A DNA stretch of 56,406 nt from Candidatus Riesia pediculischaeffi (GCF_002073895.1 NZ_CP012839.1:104395-160800); one strand, 5' to 3'; shown: positions 19,913-31,233, numbered from the stretch's first letter. The notes: generated from the sequence alone by a model not told the origin. Numbers and translations: made by a program.

Positions 19913-20553
19913 ATAATGAGGCTTATAAATCTATTTATATTGAAATCGTCTATAACATCAACAGTTAGCAAGATTATTCTATTGTGTCAGATGTGATTTT
20001 GTAAATGTGATAAACTACGTTATTTAAGAACGAGAATTTTATAGAATATTTAAAGATTTATCATTCTTATTTTATACAAGTTTCTTATGAAGAATCTCGA
20101 ATTATCTGAAACATAAGCAAGATTATTTTAAAATAGATGAGGTGACGACAAAGATAAATTAAATCGTACATTCTCAGCGAGAGTACTGCAGATATTAAAT
20201 AGAATTTCATTTTATATGATATCTTTTATTTTTCAATCTTATGAACGATGATTTCTATTTAAAACGAGTTTTTAAAAATAAACTTTTTTTAAAAATCTTT
20301 GGAAAAATCTTTGAATTGATGATGCAGTTATTATTTTTTTTAGAGATTTTATATTACAATAATACATCAAATCTTCAAAGAAAAAGAACGAAAGAAAGTG
20401 TGGACATCATAAAATAGTAAATGTCTTATAAAAGAGATTAAATGAGATATGAGTAACGTGCAACTTTCAAAGATCATAAAATTTTTACGTTAAACAAAAA
20501 TTTTTTAAAAAAAAGATTAAATATCTTAAAATCTATCCGTCGATCCTCACTTC
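19913..20553. other. Non-coding spacer where lolB and hemA should be
   Basis: This 641-base divergent region lies between ispE (minus) and prfA (plus). E. coli has lolB and hemA here. No glutamyl-tRNA reductase or lipoprotein signal motif is visible in any frame. The DNA is strongly AT-rich with runs of A and T. The promoters of both flanking units should lie here, but I could not pick a convincing -35/-10 pair. Confidence 0.5.
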
Positions 20554-21600
20554 ATGGAAAAACTAATCATTAAAAAGTTACAAAAAATTCGAGAAAGATT
20601 CAAAGTAGTTCAAAAAGATCTTCTGATAAAACAATCTTCTAATCGCTTGAAAAACCAACTATCTTTGCAAAATGAGTATACTAAACTTCTTTCTATTTTA
20701 TCTAACTTTAAAAGGTATAAATCTCTTCAAAATGAAATAAATCAAGTTAAAGAATTAATGTGCGATGAAGAATTAAAAAACTTGGCAATAGAAGAAATCA
20801 ATAATCTCAAAATTTCAAAGGAAAAAATAGAAAAAAAATTATTAAATCAGCTCTTTCTAAAAGATCAAAATGATCAAAAGAATTGTTTTTTAGAAATCAA
20901 AGCAGGTACTGGAGGAAATGAAGCGGCTATCTTTGTAAAGGATTTATTCAGGATGTACTGTAAATATGCAGAACATCATTCTTGGAAGGTAAACATTATT
21001 AATCTTCATGAAGTTGAAAAAGGTATTGGATATAAAGAAATCATCTCTAAAATTTCCGGTAAGGATGTATATAAACGATTAAAATACGAATCCGGAGGAC
21101 ATAGAGTACAAAGAATACCGGAAACTGAATCGAGAGGAAGAATACATACTTCCTCTTGTAAAGTAGCAATACTTTTAGAAACTGATATTTCTGAGTTGAA
21201 AATTCATCCTAACGAATTAAGGATAGATACTTTTCGTTCTTCTGGAGCAGGAGGCCAACATGTAAACACCACAAATTCCGCGATCAGAATCACCCATATT
21301 CCTACGAAAATTTCTGTAGAATGTCAAGATGAACGTTCCCAACATAAGAACCGTTCTAAAGCTATGTCTGTATTGTTAGCTAGATTGAAAGATCTAGAGA
21401 TGAAGAAAATCATTCAGGAGAAATCTTTTAAAAAAAAGATTCTATTCGGATCAGGGGAAAGATCTGATAGAGTTCGAACTTATAATTTTCATAGAGGAAT
21501 AATAATAGACCATAGAAATAATTTAACTACACATAAGATAAACGAAATAATGAATGGTAAACTTGATATATTAATTGATAAAATGATGGTCGATGATTGA
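20554..21600 (+). CDS. prfA: PrfA, peptide chain release factor 1
   Basis: RF1 ends translation at UAA and UAG. The 348-residue product (E. coli 360) has a coiled-coil-rich N-terminal domain 1. It has the tripeptide anticodon PxT as Pro-Glu-Thr near residues 189-191 in RVQRIPETESRGR, and the catalytic GGQ at 233-235 in GAGGQHVNTT. The glutamine is the methylation target of PrmC, whose gene follows after 12 bases, so the enzyme and its substrate remain paired. Because RF1 is present, UAG is expected to remain a stop codon. Confidence 0.96.
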   Translation: MEKLIIKKLQKIRERFKVVQKDLLIKQSSNRLKNQLSLQNEYTKLLSILSNFKRYKSLQNEINQVKELMCDEELKNLAIEEINNLKISKEKIEKKLLNQLFLKDQNDQKNCFLEIKAGTGGNEAAIFVKDLFRMYCKYAEHHSWKVNIINLHEVEKGIGYKEIISKISGKDVYKRLKYESGGHRVQRIPETESRGRIHTSSCKVAILLETDISELKIHPNELRIDTFRSSGAGGQHVNTTNSAIRITHIPTKISVECQDERSQHKNRSKAMSVLLARLKDLEMKKIIQEKSFKKKILFGSGERSDRVRTYNFHRGIIIDHRNNLTTHKINEIMNGKLDILIDKMMVDD

Positions 21601-21612
21601 TCGTTTCCGAAC

Positions 21613-22443
21613 ATGAAATATCAAACGTGGTTGAATTATGCGTATAACAAACTCCTATTTAAGAGAGAAGCACTAATATTCTTGAAGCATGTTTTAAAGA
21701 AGAAAGAAGCAGATATTTTTGCATATCCAGAGCAAGAGATTACGTCAAACCAACAAATGCGGCTCAAAAAACTGTTGTTACTAAGGAACATAGGGTTACC
21801 TGTCGCATATTTGATCAATGAAAAAGAATTTTGGTCGTTGCCTCTTTTCGTATCTATGAAAACAATGATACCGAGACCAGAAACAGAGCATCTCGTAGAA
21901 TTATCTTTGAAATTAATTAATGACAGGAGAAACTTAAAAATATTAGATTTAGGAGTAGGAGCCGGATCCATATCGTTAGCTCTCGCTAAAGAATTGCCCG
22001 ATTCTTCTATAATAGGAGTAGATATTGATGAATCGGTTGTTTCTATAGCGACACAGAATTCTATTAATTTATCAATTAGCAATGTAAAATTCTTTAAAAG
22101 TAACTGGTTTAGTATATTTCATAGAAAAAACAAATTTTTTGATATGATAGTCAGTAATCCTCCTTATGTTCATGAAGACGATCCATGTCTAAAAGTTGGA
22201 GATGTTCGATATGAACCGAGAAAAGCATTGATATCTAAAAGAGATGGTTTATTTGACATAGAACTTATTGTCAAACAGTCAAAATTTTTTCTAAAAGAAT
22301 CCGGATGGCTGATAATAGAACACGGATGTTCACAAAGTGAACAGGTCAGGAAACTATTCATGTATCATTCTTATGCGACTGTAAAAACTATTCAAGATTA
22401 TAGCGGGAAAGATAGAATCACGTTCGGAAGATCGAAAAGTTGA
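21613..22443 (+). CDS. prmC: PrmC, release factor glutamine methyltransferase
   Basis: PrmC methylates the GGQ glutamine of RF1 and RF2, using S-adenosylmethionine. The 276-residue product (E. coli 277) has an N-terminal helical domain, IPRPETEHL near residues 86-94, the SAM-binding LDLGVGAGSISLA near 111-123, and the substrate motif NPPY at 182-185. The usual GTG in the SAM loop is GVGAG here, a mild change. The gene is coupled to prfA. Confidence 0.95.
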   Translation: MKYQTWLNYAYNKLLFKREALIFLKHVLKKKEADIFAYPEQEITSNQQMRLKKLLLLRNIGLPVAYLINEKEFWSLPLFVSMKTMIPRPETEHLVELSLKLINDRRNLKILDLGVGAGSISLALAKELPDSSIIGVDIDESVVSIATQNSINLSISNVKFFKSNWFSIFHRKNKFFDMIVSNPPYVHEDDPCLKVGDVRYEPRKALISKRDGLFDIELIVKQSKFFLKESGWLIIEHGCSQSEQVRKLFMYHSYATVKTIQDYSGKDRITFGRSKS

Positions 22444-22840
22444 GAGTTAAGTATAAATTGTCAGAAAATCCATCTAAAATAAATGATATGTCAATTTTTT
22501 TTGATTAACAAAATAGTCTTCTTCTAAAAATTTTTAAGGAAATATCATAGCTTATGATCAGGTTTGTAAAAAAATAAATTTCATTATCCTTTAAAAAAAA
22601 AAGATAAACAAATCTTGAAAATTACATGAATTTGTTCCATGAGATTTAAACAACTAAAGATTTTCAACCTCTTTATCATATCCCTATGATCATCGAAACG
22701 ATCAGGACGATTAAATTGAAAAATATTCACGAATTCTTTTTTTTAAGTTTTTTGTAAATACAATGAAGATACATGGAAAACAAATAAAATATGAAAAACT
22801 TGAAATCATTTTTTGAGATATTTTGTGATTTGAAATACAT
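22444..22840. other. Non-coding spacer after prmC
   Basis: About 400 AT-rich bases with no supportable gene. It joins the prfA-prmC block to the tRNA-Ser(GGA)/murJ block, which are separate in E. coli, so it is probably a rearrangement joint filled with decayed sequence. I saw no tRNA-like fold apart from the one that follows. Confidence 0.45.
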
Positions 22841-22932
22841 CGGTGAGAGAGGGATTCGAACCCTCGGTATAATTCTTCATTTTATACTCGTGTTTTCCAA
22901 ACACGTTCCTTAATCCACTCGGACATCTCACC
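22841..22932 (-). tRNA. tRNA-Ser(GGA)
   Basis: A class II tRNA of 92 bases on the minus strand. The acceptor is GGTGAGA with TCTCACC, the anticodon stem-loop is CGTGTTTGGAAAACACG with anticodon GGA, and there is a long variable arm (GTATAAAATGAAGAATTATAC). The T arm is GAGGGTTCGAATCCCTC, with discriminator G. The serine identity elements are intact. E. coli has a tRNA of this type (serX) not far from murJ, consistent with the murJ gene just downstream here. No CCA is encoded; the next bases are ATG. Confidence 0.94.
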
Positions 22933-23306
22933 AAAACTATACGAAAAATACACAGCTATAGGTAGCTAATTTTTTTTTAAAAAAAAGATCAAAAAAAAAT
23001 CAACTGCTCGATATAAACTATTTTGGACGGTTATTCAAACCGAATTATCTTAAAAAAAAGATCCTATTCCTGTTTAAAACATCAGAAATACTTTTCGATA
23101 TTGTACACCCATTTTCAATGGGTATGATATTTCTTCACCTAAATCAATAGAACTGAAAGAGAGTATGATTGATAGATTTAACTATTTTAAAAGAGTTAAT
23201 TTCAAGAAACAAACATTTTTCAAAAACGATACATGAAAAATTATTCAAAAGTAGTTTTAATATCCTAAAAGTCATATTTTGTAAAAAATACTTTTGAAAA
23301 AATATT
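22933..23306. other. Non-coding spacer between tRNA-Ser(GGA) and murJ
   Basis: A 374-base AT-rich stretch with long T and A runs (for example near 22970-22985). It contains no gene I can support. It is the divergent upstream region for both the tRNA and murJ. Confidence 0.45.
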
Positions 23307-24842
23307 ATGAACATGCGATTAAAATTTACAAAACCTCTCTTAAATCATACGATTATTTCCATAACTTCTAGAATATTAGGATTCTTCCGTGAAATCACCA
23401 TCGTATTTCTATTTGGAATAGGATATCAAACAGATGCTCTTACAATTGTTTTAAAGTTATTTAATATGTTCAAATATATATTTTTAGAGGGCATAATCTC
23501 TCAAATGTTTCTTCCATTACTTATAGAATATAGAAAGAGTGAAGATCGTAGAAAAACCATAAATTTCTTATCGAATGCGTCTGGGACATTCTTATTCATA
23601 TTCTGTATTATCGCTTTGACTGGAATCGCCCTGTCCAACTGGATAATCTATATTTTTACACCAGGTTTGATCGACCAAAAAGAGACTTTACGTCTCGCAG
23701 TCACTCTAATGAGAGGAATTTTCCCATATCTAATAATCAACTCATTAACAACTTTCATAAACGTCATATTGCATGCCTGGAAGTTGTTTTATCAATCTTC
23801 TTTCTCTCAAATAGTATTTAATACTTGCTTAATCATTCTTCTTCTTATGTCAAATATCTTCAGATTTTCTATTAAACTGCTGACAGTGCTGATGATTTTA
23901 TCTGGAATCATTCAGCTTTACTACCAGACTTTATGTCTGAAAAGAATACAAATATTTTTTGTACCGAAAATAAACCCCAAAAACCCTAGTTTTCAAAAAT
24001 CTTTAAAAATATTGTATTCGTCCATCTCATTTTCATCGATCAATCAATGCAACACAATACTTAATAATGTATTTCTTTCTTTTCTTCCTGTTGGATCTTT
24101 CTCTTGGTTATATTACTCCGAAAAGATAAGTAACATCCCTATTGGAATATTCGGCGTATCTTTAAACACTGTTCTATTTCCAAAATTACTAAAAAATATC
24201 CTAGATAAATCAATCGTAAAATTCTATAGAATACTACATTACGGAGTTGAATTGTCTTTTTTAATATCAGTATTCTTATCTATACTAACAATTTTTTTAT
24301 CTTATCCATTAGTGATTACTATATTTCAGTATAGAAAGCTCGATATGTATCATATTGATATGATTCAAAATTCATTGAAAATAAATGCATGTGGAATAGT
24401 CAGTTATAGTTTGTTAAGAATATTGATATCAACCATACATGTAATAAAAGATGTTCGCACACACTTTAGAATGTCGTTTATAAATTTAATACTTTCTCAA
24501 ATAATTAATGTCTTACTTTTTGATTCTTTAAAACACATTGGAATATCTTTATCAAATGTTCTAATCAGCTGGTTTGATATCTTTTTTCTATCCCATATTC
24601 TATACAAAAAGGGAATTTATATACTGCCAAAATTTTGGAGGAGAATAGTTTTGAAAATTTTTGTCTCATCAATTTCCACCATATTATTTTTGCACTATAT
24701 GCTGAAAATGATTTCAGATTGGCAAGAATTAAATATTTTCTTCAGAATCTTATACTTAATTATGTTAATTCTCGCAAGTTTTCTCAATTATTCATCTATT
24801 TTTTTACTTTTAAACAAACTATTCAGAGAGATAAAATTATGA
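23307..24842 (+). CDS. murJ: MurJ, lipid II flippase
   Basis: MurJ (MviN) of the MOP superfamily flips lipid II across the inner membrane. The 511-residue product has the same length as the E. coli protein. It opens with SRILGFFREI and FGIGYQTDAL, both near-diagnostic, then VFNTCLIIL-like helices. About 14 hydrophobic segments run through the protein. It completes the lipid II route whose enzymes are encoded at 2-8664 and 48911-49906. The N-terminal MNMRLKF could start two codons later. No disruption was seen. Confidence 0.95.
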   Translation: MNMRLKFTKPLLNHTIISITSRILGFFREITIVFLFGIGYQTDALTIVLKLFNMFKYIFLEGIISQMFLPLLIEYRKSEDRRKTINFLSNASGTFLFIFCIIALTGIALSNWIIYIFTPGLIDQKETLRLAVTLMRGIFPYLIINSLTTFINVILHAWKLFYQSSFSQIVFNTCLIILLLMSNIFRFSIKLLTVLMILSGIIQLYYQTLCLKRIQIFFVPKINPKNPSFQKSLKILYSSISFSSINQCNTILNNVFLSFLPVGSFSWLYYSEKISNIPIGIFGVSLNTVLFPKLLKNILDKSIVKFYRILHYGVELSFLISVFLSILTIFLSYPLVITIFQYRKLDMYHIDMIQNSLKINACGIVSYSLLRILISTIHVIKDVRTHFRMSFINLILSQIINVLLFDSLKHIGISLSNVLISWFDIFFLSHILYKKGIYILPKFWRRIVLKIFVSSISTILFLHYMLKMISDWQELNIFFRILYLIMLILASFLNYSSIFLLLNKLFREIKL

Positions 24843-24888
24843 TCGACATAAAAAAATAACAAACTCCTGCTAGTTAAAACATGAAAAA

Positions 24889-24959
24889 TGCGTTCGAATG
24901 GAATCGAACCATTTTCTTCATCACGTCAAGATGTTGCTTTACCTTTAAGCTACGAACGC
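24889..24959 (-). tRNA. tRNA-Val(GAC)
   Basis: A compact 71-base tRNA on the minus strand. The acceptor is GCGTTCG with CGAACGC, the D arm GCTTAAAGGTAAAGC, the anticodon loop TTGACGT (anticodon GAC), the T arm AATGGTTCGATTCCATT, and the discriminator A. Sequence and anticodon match E. coli valV/valW, which lie near the riboflavin synthase gene there; ribE is also the next gene here. The D loop is short, the outermost anticodon-stem pair (27-43) is A-A, and no CCA is encoded (a T run follows). Confidence 0.93.
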
Positions 24960-25339
24960 AATATCCCATCTGGTTATAATAGGTAGTTAAAATTATATTC
25001 TTGATTAACAGATCATAAATTTATTTATAATCTTGCATCATACAAACATTACAGTAAGACATCTTAGATTGATCAATAATAATCCTTCATTAAAATATAC
25101 AAATATTTTTTAATGCTATAAAATATATCGAAGATATGCAACATTAATTAAAATCTATTTTATAAAAAACGATGATCATATATCTCTTCGAACAAAGAGT
25201 AATATTTTAAAACGCGTATCGCATCGAATCATCTATACGAATTTTTATAAGATCATCGAAATAAATTAAATTTGAAATATTTTAAGTATTTATTGAAAAT
25301 GTACTTCTTCGATAACAATAATATGACAATTTTATAGAA
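24960..25339. other. Non-coding spacer between tRNA-Val and ribE
   Basis: A 380-base AT-rich divergent region. In E. coli mdtK lies here; no transporter sequence is visible. I looked for an FMN riboswitch upstream of ribE and did not recognise its conserved core. Confidence 0.45.
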
Positions 25340-25978
25340 ATGTTTACTGGAATAGTTCAAGGAGTTGGTAAGGTAATTGCGATTAAAAAAAAATATTGTT
25401 TTAAACAATATACTGTCGAATTTCCGAATCATATTCTTACTCCAAAAATTCAAATTGGCATGTCAGTTTCAAATAATGGATGCTGTTTATCAGTTACAAA
25501 GGTTATCAATAATGAAATTAGTTTCGATCTAATACAAAAAACATTAGAAGTAACGAATTTTAAAGATGTTCAAATCGGAGAACTAATAAACCTAGAAAGA
25601 TCAATTATATTCGGACAAGAAGTAGGTGGACATTTAATGTCAGGACATATCTTTACAACCGCAAAGATAGTTAATATTTTAAGATCGAAAAATAATATGA
25701 AGATGTTATTACGTCCTAAAAAGATAGAATCAATGAAGTATGTATTGGAAACAGGTTTTATTGGAATAGACGGAATTAGTTTAACTGTTGGAGAGGTTTT
25801 GGAAAAAACATTTTACATTAATCTAATTCCTGAAACGATTCGTAACACAAACATATCAAACAGAAAAATAGAAGATTCTGTAAATGTTGAGATAGATTCA
25901 TATACACAATCAATCGTGGACACCACAGAAAGAACAATAAAATCATTCCAATCAAATTCTTTGAATTTAATAAAATAA
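25340..25978 (+). CDS. ribE: Riboflavin synthase, alpha subunit
   Basis: This enzyme dismutates two 6,7-dimethyl-8-ribityllumazine molecules to riboflavin. The 212-residue product (E. coli 213; the gene is also called ribC there) has the two similar lumazine-binding barrels. The first opens with MFTGIVQGVGKV and carries GCCLSV. The second, starting near residue 98, has MSGHI and GIDGISLTVGEV. A C-terminal helix follows. Retention hints that riboflavin is still made, for the cell or for a host. The position next to tRNA-Val is ancestral. Confidence 0.95.
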   Translation: MFTGIVQGVGKVIAIKKKYCFKQYTVEFPNHILTPKIQIGMSVSNNGCCLSVTKVINNEISFDLIQKTLEVTNFKDVQIGELINLERSIIFGQEVGGHLMSGHIFTTAKIVNILRSKNNMKMLLRPKKIESMKYVLETGFIGIDGISLTVGEVLEKTFYINLIPETIRNTNISNRKIEDSVNVEIDSYTQSIVDTTERTIKSFQSNSLNLIK

Positions 25979-26073
25979 TTCTACCACTGTTCATTAATTA
26001 GCGGATCAATCGAAATTCTTTATGCTATAGATTCAAATATAAGATTTATCGTATTTTATCATTTCTTTTTATC

Positions 26074-26146
<73 letters not shown>

Positions 26147-26769
26147 GAACATATTCACAGGTCGATATCATCTTCATAAGATCAATATTGAATAACTCTA
26201 TTAATATAGATGTTGCTCCATATAAATAACGGAGATTTCTTCAAAAACTATATAAAATGTTGAATTTGTGAGGAATATATTATATTTTCTGCTATTGATA
26301 TACATGTATCACATTATAAAAATTTTCTTATGTAGGTAACCACAGATACAATGTAAACTTTATAATTTACACAGTTCATTGGGATGCTCTATCAAAGAAA
26401 CTGTGCTTGAGACTTGTATTATCGTGAGAAGAATTAACCAGATTAGTCGATTTTGTTAAATTAGTTTAATATTGAAAACGTTAAAAATAAATCATCAAAA
26501 TATTTGCTAAAAACAAGCTACAATATTTGCTGATCCGAACTATACCTTTGAAGATTTGAGTGATTTGTCGGTGCGCTGACTGCATCAGATTTTTTTACGG
26601 ATTTTCATGATTTTTTTATTTATATAAATCATTGTTTAAAAATATTCTACTCTTCATAACTTTAAGATCAATCATTACCATGCAATGACGTGTAAAATAC
26701 TTTATAACACTCAATCTTTTCTTTTAGATCATAAAAATTAACAAGCAACCTAAAGTGATTTAGAATAAT
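26147..26769. other. Non-coding spacer before rpsL
   Basis: This 623-base stretch lies upstream of the str operon and must carry its promoter. I could not fix a -35/-10 pair. A short stem CTGA/TCAG at about 26576-26588, followed by a T run, could act as a weak terminator, but four base pairs are too few to call one. No gene is supported. Confidence 0.45.
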
Positions 26770-27141
26770 ATGACTACAATCAATCAACTAGTTAGAAGAC
26801 CAAGAAAATCAAAAATTATCAAAAGTAATGTTCCAGCTCTAAATTCTTGTCCTCAAAAAAGAGGAGTATGTACTAGAGTATACACAACCACTCCAAAAAA
26901 ACCGAATTCCGCATTAAGAAAAGTTTGTAGAGTAAGATTAACAAATGGTCAAGAAGTCGCATCATACATAGGTGGAGAAGGACATAATCTTCAAGAACAC
27001 TCTGTTGTTCTAATTAGAGGTGGTCGGGTAAAGGATTTACCAGGAGTTAGATATCATACTGTACGAGGAACCTTAGATTGTGCTGGAGTAAAGGATAGGA
27101 AGAAAGGACGCTCTAAGTATGGAACAAAAAGAAAGAAATAA
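26770..27141 (+). CDS. rpsL: 30S ribosomal protein S12
   Basis: S12 sits at the decoding centre and helps to monitor codon-anticodon pairing. The 123-residue product (E. coli 124) opens with [12 protein letters not shown], has [13 protein letters not shown] around the streptomycin-sensitivity lysine and [10 protein letters not shown] around the second one; both keep the wild-type, sensitive residues. It heads the str operon rpsL-rpsG-fusA. Confidence 0.97.
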   Translation: MTTINQLVRRPRKSKIIKSNVPALNSCPQKRGVCTRVYTTTPKKPNSALRKVCRVRLTNGQEVASYIGGEGHNLQEHSVVLIRGGRVKDLPGVRYHTVRGTLDCAGVKDRKKGRSKYGTKRKK

Positions 27142-27214
27142 TTTATGAGCACTTTGATCAATTATCTTAGTACTTGAACAGTTTCTTCAGATTATTCAAA
27201 AAAGGTATTTACTT

Positions 27215-27685
27215 ATGCCACGTAAAAAAATTACTTTAAAAAGAAAGATCTCACCAGATTTCAAATATCATTCCACATTGCTTACAAAATTCATGAATAT
27301 TTTAATGAAGAATGGAAAAAAATCAGTAGCTGAATCAATAGTATACAAATCTCTGAACATACTATCTAAAAGAGTTAATATGAACCAAATTGATTCCTTT
27401 GAAATGTCTTTGAGCAACGTTCGTCCAACCATTGAAGTAAAATCCAGAAGAGTAGGTGGATCAACTTATCAAGTTCCAGTAGAAATTAGGTCCGTAAGAA
27501 GGGATGCTCTAGCCATGCGTTGGATCATCAATTCTGCAAGAAAAAGAAAAGATAAATCAATGATTTTGAAATTAACTAATGAGTTAAAAGATGCAATTGA
27601 ACAAAAAGGATCTGCTATTAGAAAAAAAGAAGAGATGCATAAGATAGCAGAAGCCAATAAAGCTTTCGCACACTACAGATGGTAA
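27215..27685 (+). CDS. rpsG: 30S ribosomal protein S7
   Basis: S7 nucleates assembly of the 30S head and, in E. coli, represses its own operon. The 156-residue product opens with MPRKK and has the family segments [12 protein letters not shown] and AMRWII. The length equals that of most enterobacterial S7 proteins. It lies 73 bases after rpsL and 34 bases before the fusA start. Confidence 0.97.
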   Translation: MPRKKITLKRKISPDFKYHSTLLTKFMNILMKNGKKSVAESIVYKSLNILSKRVNMNQIDSFEMSLSNVRPTIEVKSRRVGGSTYQVPVEIRSVRRDALAMRWIINSARKRKDKSMILKLTNELKDAIEQKGSAIRKKEEMHKIAEANKAFAHYRW

Positions 27686-27719
27686 GATACATCAATGAAA
27701 ATTGATCGAAGAGGAAAAA

Positions 27720-29838
27720 ATGGAGAAAAAAGTAGTTCCAATTGAAAGGTACAGAAACATCGGAATTAGCGCTCATATTGATGCTGGAAAAACGACCACG
27801 ACAGAAAGGATATTATTCTACACTGGAATTAGTCATAAGATAGGAGAGGTACACGACGGAGAAGCGATAATGGATTGGATGGATCAAGAGCAAGAAAGGG
27901 GAATTACGATCACTTCAGCGTCCACTACGACATTCTGGAAAGGTATGGATAAACAATTTGATCGACACAGAATTAATATCATTGATACTCCAGGACATGT
28001 TGATTTTACCATAGAGGTTGAAAGATCGATGAGGATACTGGATGGAGCGCTAATGATTTACTGTGCTGTCGGGGGCGTACAACCTCAATCCGAAACCGTA
28101 TGGAAGCAAGCGAATAAGTATCAAGTTCCTAGAATTGGATTCATTAATAAAATGGATAGAGTAGGCGCAAACTTTTTTCAAGTGATTGAGCAAATTAAAA
28201 ATCGTTTATTTTCTGTACCCGTTCCTATACAGATTCCAATCGGTTTAGAAGAGAATTTCTCCGGGATCATCGATCTGATAAAAATGAAATCAATCAAATG
28301 GAACGATCATGATCAAGGAATGTCTTTTATGTATGAAAAAATTCCAGATTCCATGAAATCGGAATCAGAAAAATGGCGTGAAAGGTTAGTAGAAATCGCG
28401 ATAGAATCTTCAGATGAACTAGTTGAAAAATATTTGAACGGAGAAGATTTATCGGAAACAGAGATTAAAAAAGGACTGAGGAATAGGGTGATCAAAAACG
28501 AAATTATCTTGATAACTTGTGGTTCCGCTTTAAAGAACAAAGGAATACAACCCGTTTTAGATGCGATCGTGGAATATCTTCCTTCTCCGATAGAAATATC
28601 TTACGATGTGAAACACGGTAAATCATCAATTTTAAATGATAATATCAACATTTCCAAAAAAAGTAGTGAAAAATTTTTAGCATTGATATTTAAGATAGCA
28701 ACAGATCCATTTGTAGGAAATTTATCGTTCTTCAGAGTATATTCTGGAACAATAAGATCCGGAGACGTTGTCTTAAATTCTACAAAAAATCAAAAAGAAA
28801 GGTTCGGAAGGATCGTTCAAATGCATGCTAATAAGAGAGAGGAAATAAAAGAGGTTAGTTCTGGTGATATTGCAGCTGCCATCGGGTTAAAATATGTCTC
28901 TACAGGAGATACGCTATGTTCAATCGATCAAAAACCAATCATTCTAGAAAGAATAGAATTTCCAAAACCGGTGATTTCCGTAGCGATAGAACCTAGAACG
29001 AAGATTGATCAAGAAAAAATAGGATCAGTACTAAATAGATTAGTTCAAGAGGATCCTTCTTTTTATTTTTCTACAGATAGAGAATCAGGTCAAATTATTG
29101 TCTCTGGAATGGGAGAACTACATTTAGAAGTTTTAGTGGAAAGAATGAAAAGAGAATTTAACGTAAAGGCAAAAGTTGGAAAACCTCAGGTAGCTTTCAG
29201 AGAAACAATTGAGAAAACGGTTAGTCAAGAAGGAAAATTTATTCGTCAATCCGGAGGAAGAGGACAATTTGGTCACGTTTGGATCACAATCGAACCGTTA
29301 GACATCGATCATAAGGATGGGTATGAATTTCATAATAAAATTGTTGGAGGAGCGATACCCAAAGAATATATTCCAGCAATAGATTCCGGAATAAAAGAGC
29401 AAATGAAGATCGGGAATATTAGCTGGATATCCTATCATTAACATCAAAGTTATTTTGTTTGATGGATCTTACCATGAAGTAGATTCTTCAGAGATAGCGT
29501 TCAAAATAGCAGGTTCTTTGGCATTTAAGGAGGCTTTCATGAAGGCTTCTCCAATTTTATTGGAACCGATCATGCAAATTCATATTGAAACTCCGGAAGA
29601 TTATACCGGTGATATTATTAGTGACCTCAGCAGAAGAAGAGGGATGATAGAAGATATGGAAGATATAAATCATGGAAAAAAAATAGTTGGAAAAGTTCCT
29701 CTTTCCGAAATGTTCGGATATGCAACGGATCTGAGATCATATACAAAAGGAAGGGCTACATATTCTATGGAATTCCTAAAATACGAAAAGGTTTCCCATG
29801 AAATTTCTAGAAACATCATAGAATCTAAAAAGAAATAA
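27720..29838 (+). pseudogene. fusA: Elongation factor G, interrupted by a +1 frameshift
   Basis: EF-G drives translocation and, with RRF, ribosome recycling. I chose the ATG at 27720, preceded by GAGGAAAAA; an in-frame TTG upstream is not needed. The first frame has the G1 loop AHIDAGKTT near residues 18-26, DTPGHVDF and NKMDR, domains II-III, and the start of domain IV. At GGGAATATTAGC (29412-29423) the homology jumps frame: the upstream frame stops at 29441, while ILAGYP continues in the next frame through domain V to 29838. Dropping one base from GGGA restores a 705-residue protein (E. coli 704). This is the only EF-G in the window. An essential gene of this kind is unlikely to be dead, so an error or a recoding event is plausible. 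Confidence 0.9.
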
Positions 29839-30558
<720 letters not shown>

Positions 30559-30582
30559 CTTATTAAATAAAAGGGTTTGTTA

Positions 30583-31218
30583 ATGATTGGACTAATAGGA
30601 AAAAAAATTGGGATGACAAGAATTTTTTTAGATAATGGATCTGCCGTTCCTATTACAGTCATAAAAGTGGAAGAGAACAGGATTACACAGATCAAAAAAT
30701 TCGAAATAGATGGATATCAAACGGTACAAGTGACCGTCGGAGTAAAAAGGAACAGACTTCTAAAAAATTCAGAAATAGGGTTCTTTAAAAGAGTTGCTGT
30801 CAGCCCAGGAAAATTTCTGAAAGAATTTAAGGATAATTCTATAAAAGAAGAGAGATATCGTATCGGACAAAAAGTTGGTCTCGATGTCTTTTATAATTTA
30901 AAAAGGGTAAATATTTCAGGTATTTCTAAAGGGAAAGGTTTTTGTGGAACAGTAAAACGATGGAACTTCAAGACTCAGGATGCTAGTCATGGGAATTCTC
31001 TATCTCATAGAGTTCCAGGATCCATAGGCCAGAATCAGACACCTGGAAGGGTTTTCAAGGGTAAAAAGATGGCTGGACATATGGGGAACAAGAGAATAAC
31101 CATAAAAAATTTGAAAATCATCCGAATAGACGAAAAAAAAGGATTGATCTTGATACAAGGATCTATTCCCGGTGGAATAAACTGTTACGTGATTATCAAT
31201 CCTGCAGTATCACCTTAA
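30583..31218 (+). CDS. rplC: 50S ribosomal protein L3
   Basis: L3 starts 50S assembly near the peptidyl transferase centre. The 211-residue product (E. coli 209) opens with MIGLIGKKIGMTRIF and carries WNFKTQDASHGNSLSHR, with the glutamine that PrmB methylates in SIGQNQTPG. The ATG at 30583 is preferred over an upstream in-frame TTG, because MIGL is the universal start. Confidence 0.97.
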   Translation: MIGLIGKKIGMTRIFLDNGSAVPITVIKVEENRITQIKKFEIDGYQTVQVTVGVKRNRLLKNSEIGFFKRVAVSPGKFLKEFKDNSIKEERYRIGQKVGLDVFYNLKRVNISGISKGKGFCGTVKRWNFKTQDASHGNSLSHRVPGSIGQNQTPGRVFKGKKMAGHMGNKRITIKNLKIIRIDEKKGLILIQGSIPGGINCYVIINPAVSP

Positions 31219-31233
31219 AAGAAGATAATTTTA

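Noticed and set aside
21636..22082. A 148-codon minus-strand frame inside prmC
   Set aside because: It is opposite a gene with intact motifs and has no recognisable product.
24960..25339. An FMN riboswitch upstream of ribE
   Set aside because: The conserved FMN core could not be recognised.
26566..26600. A terminator before rpsL (CTGA-CTGCA-TCAG with T run)
   Set aside because: The stem has only four base pairs; a hairpin of this size is common by chance in AT-rich DNA.
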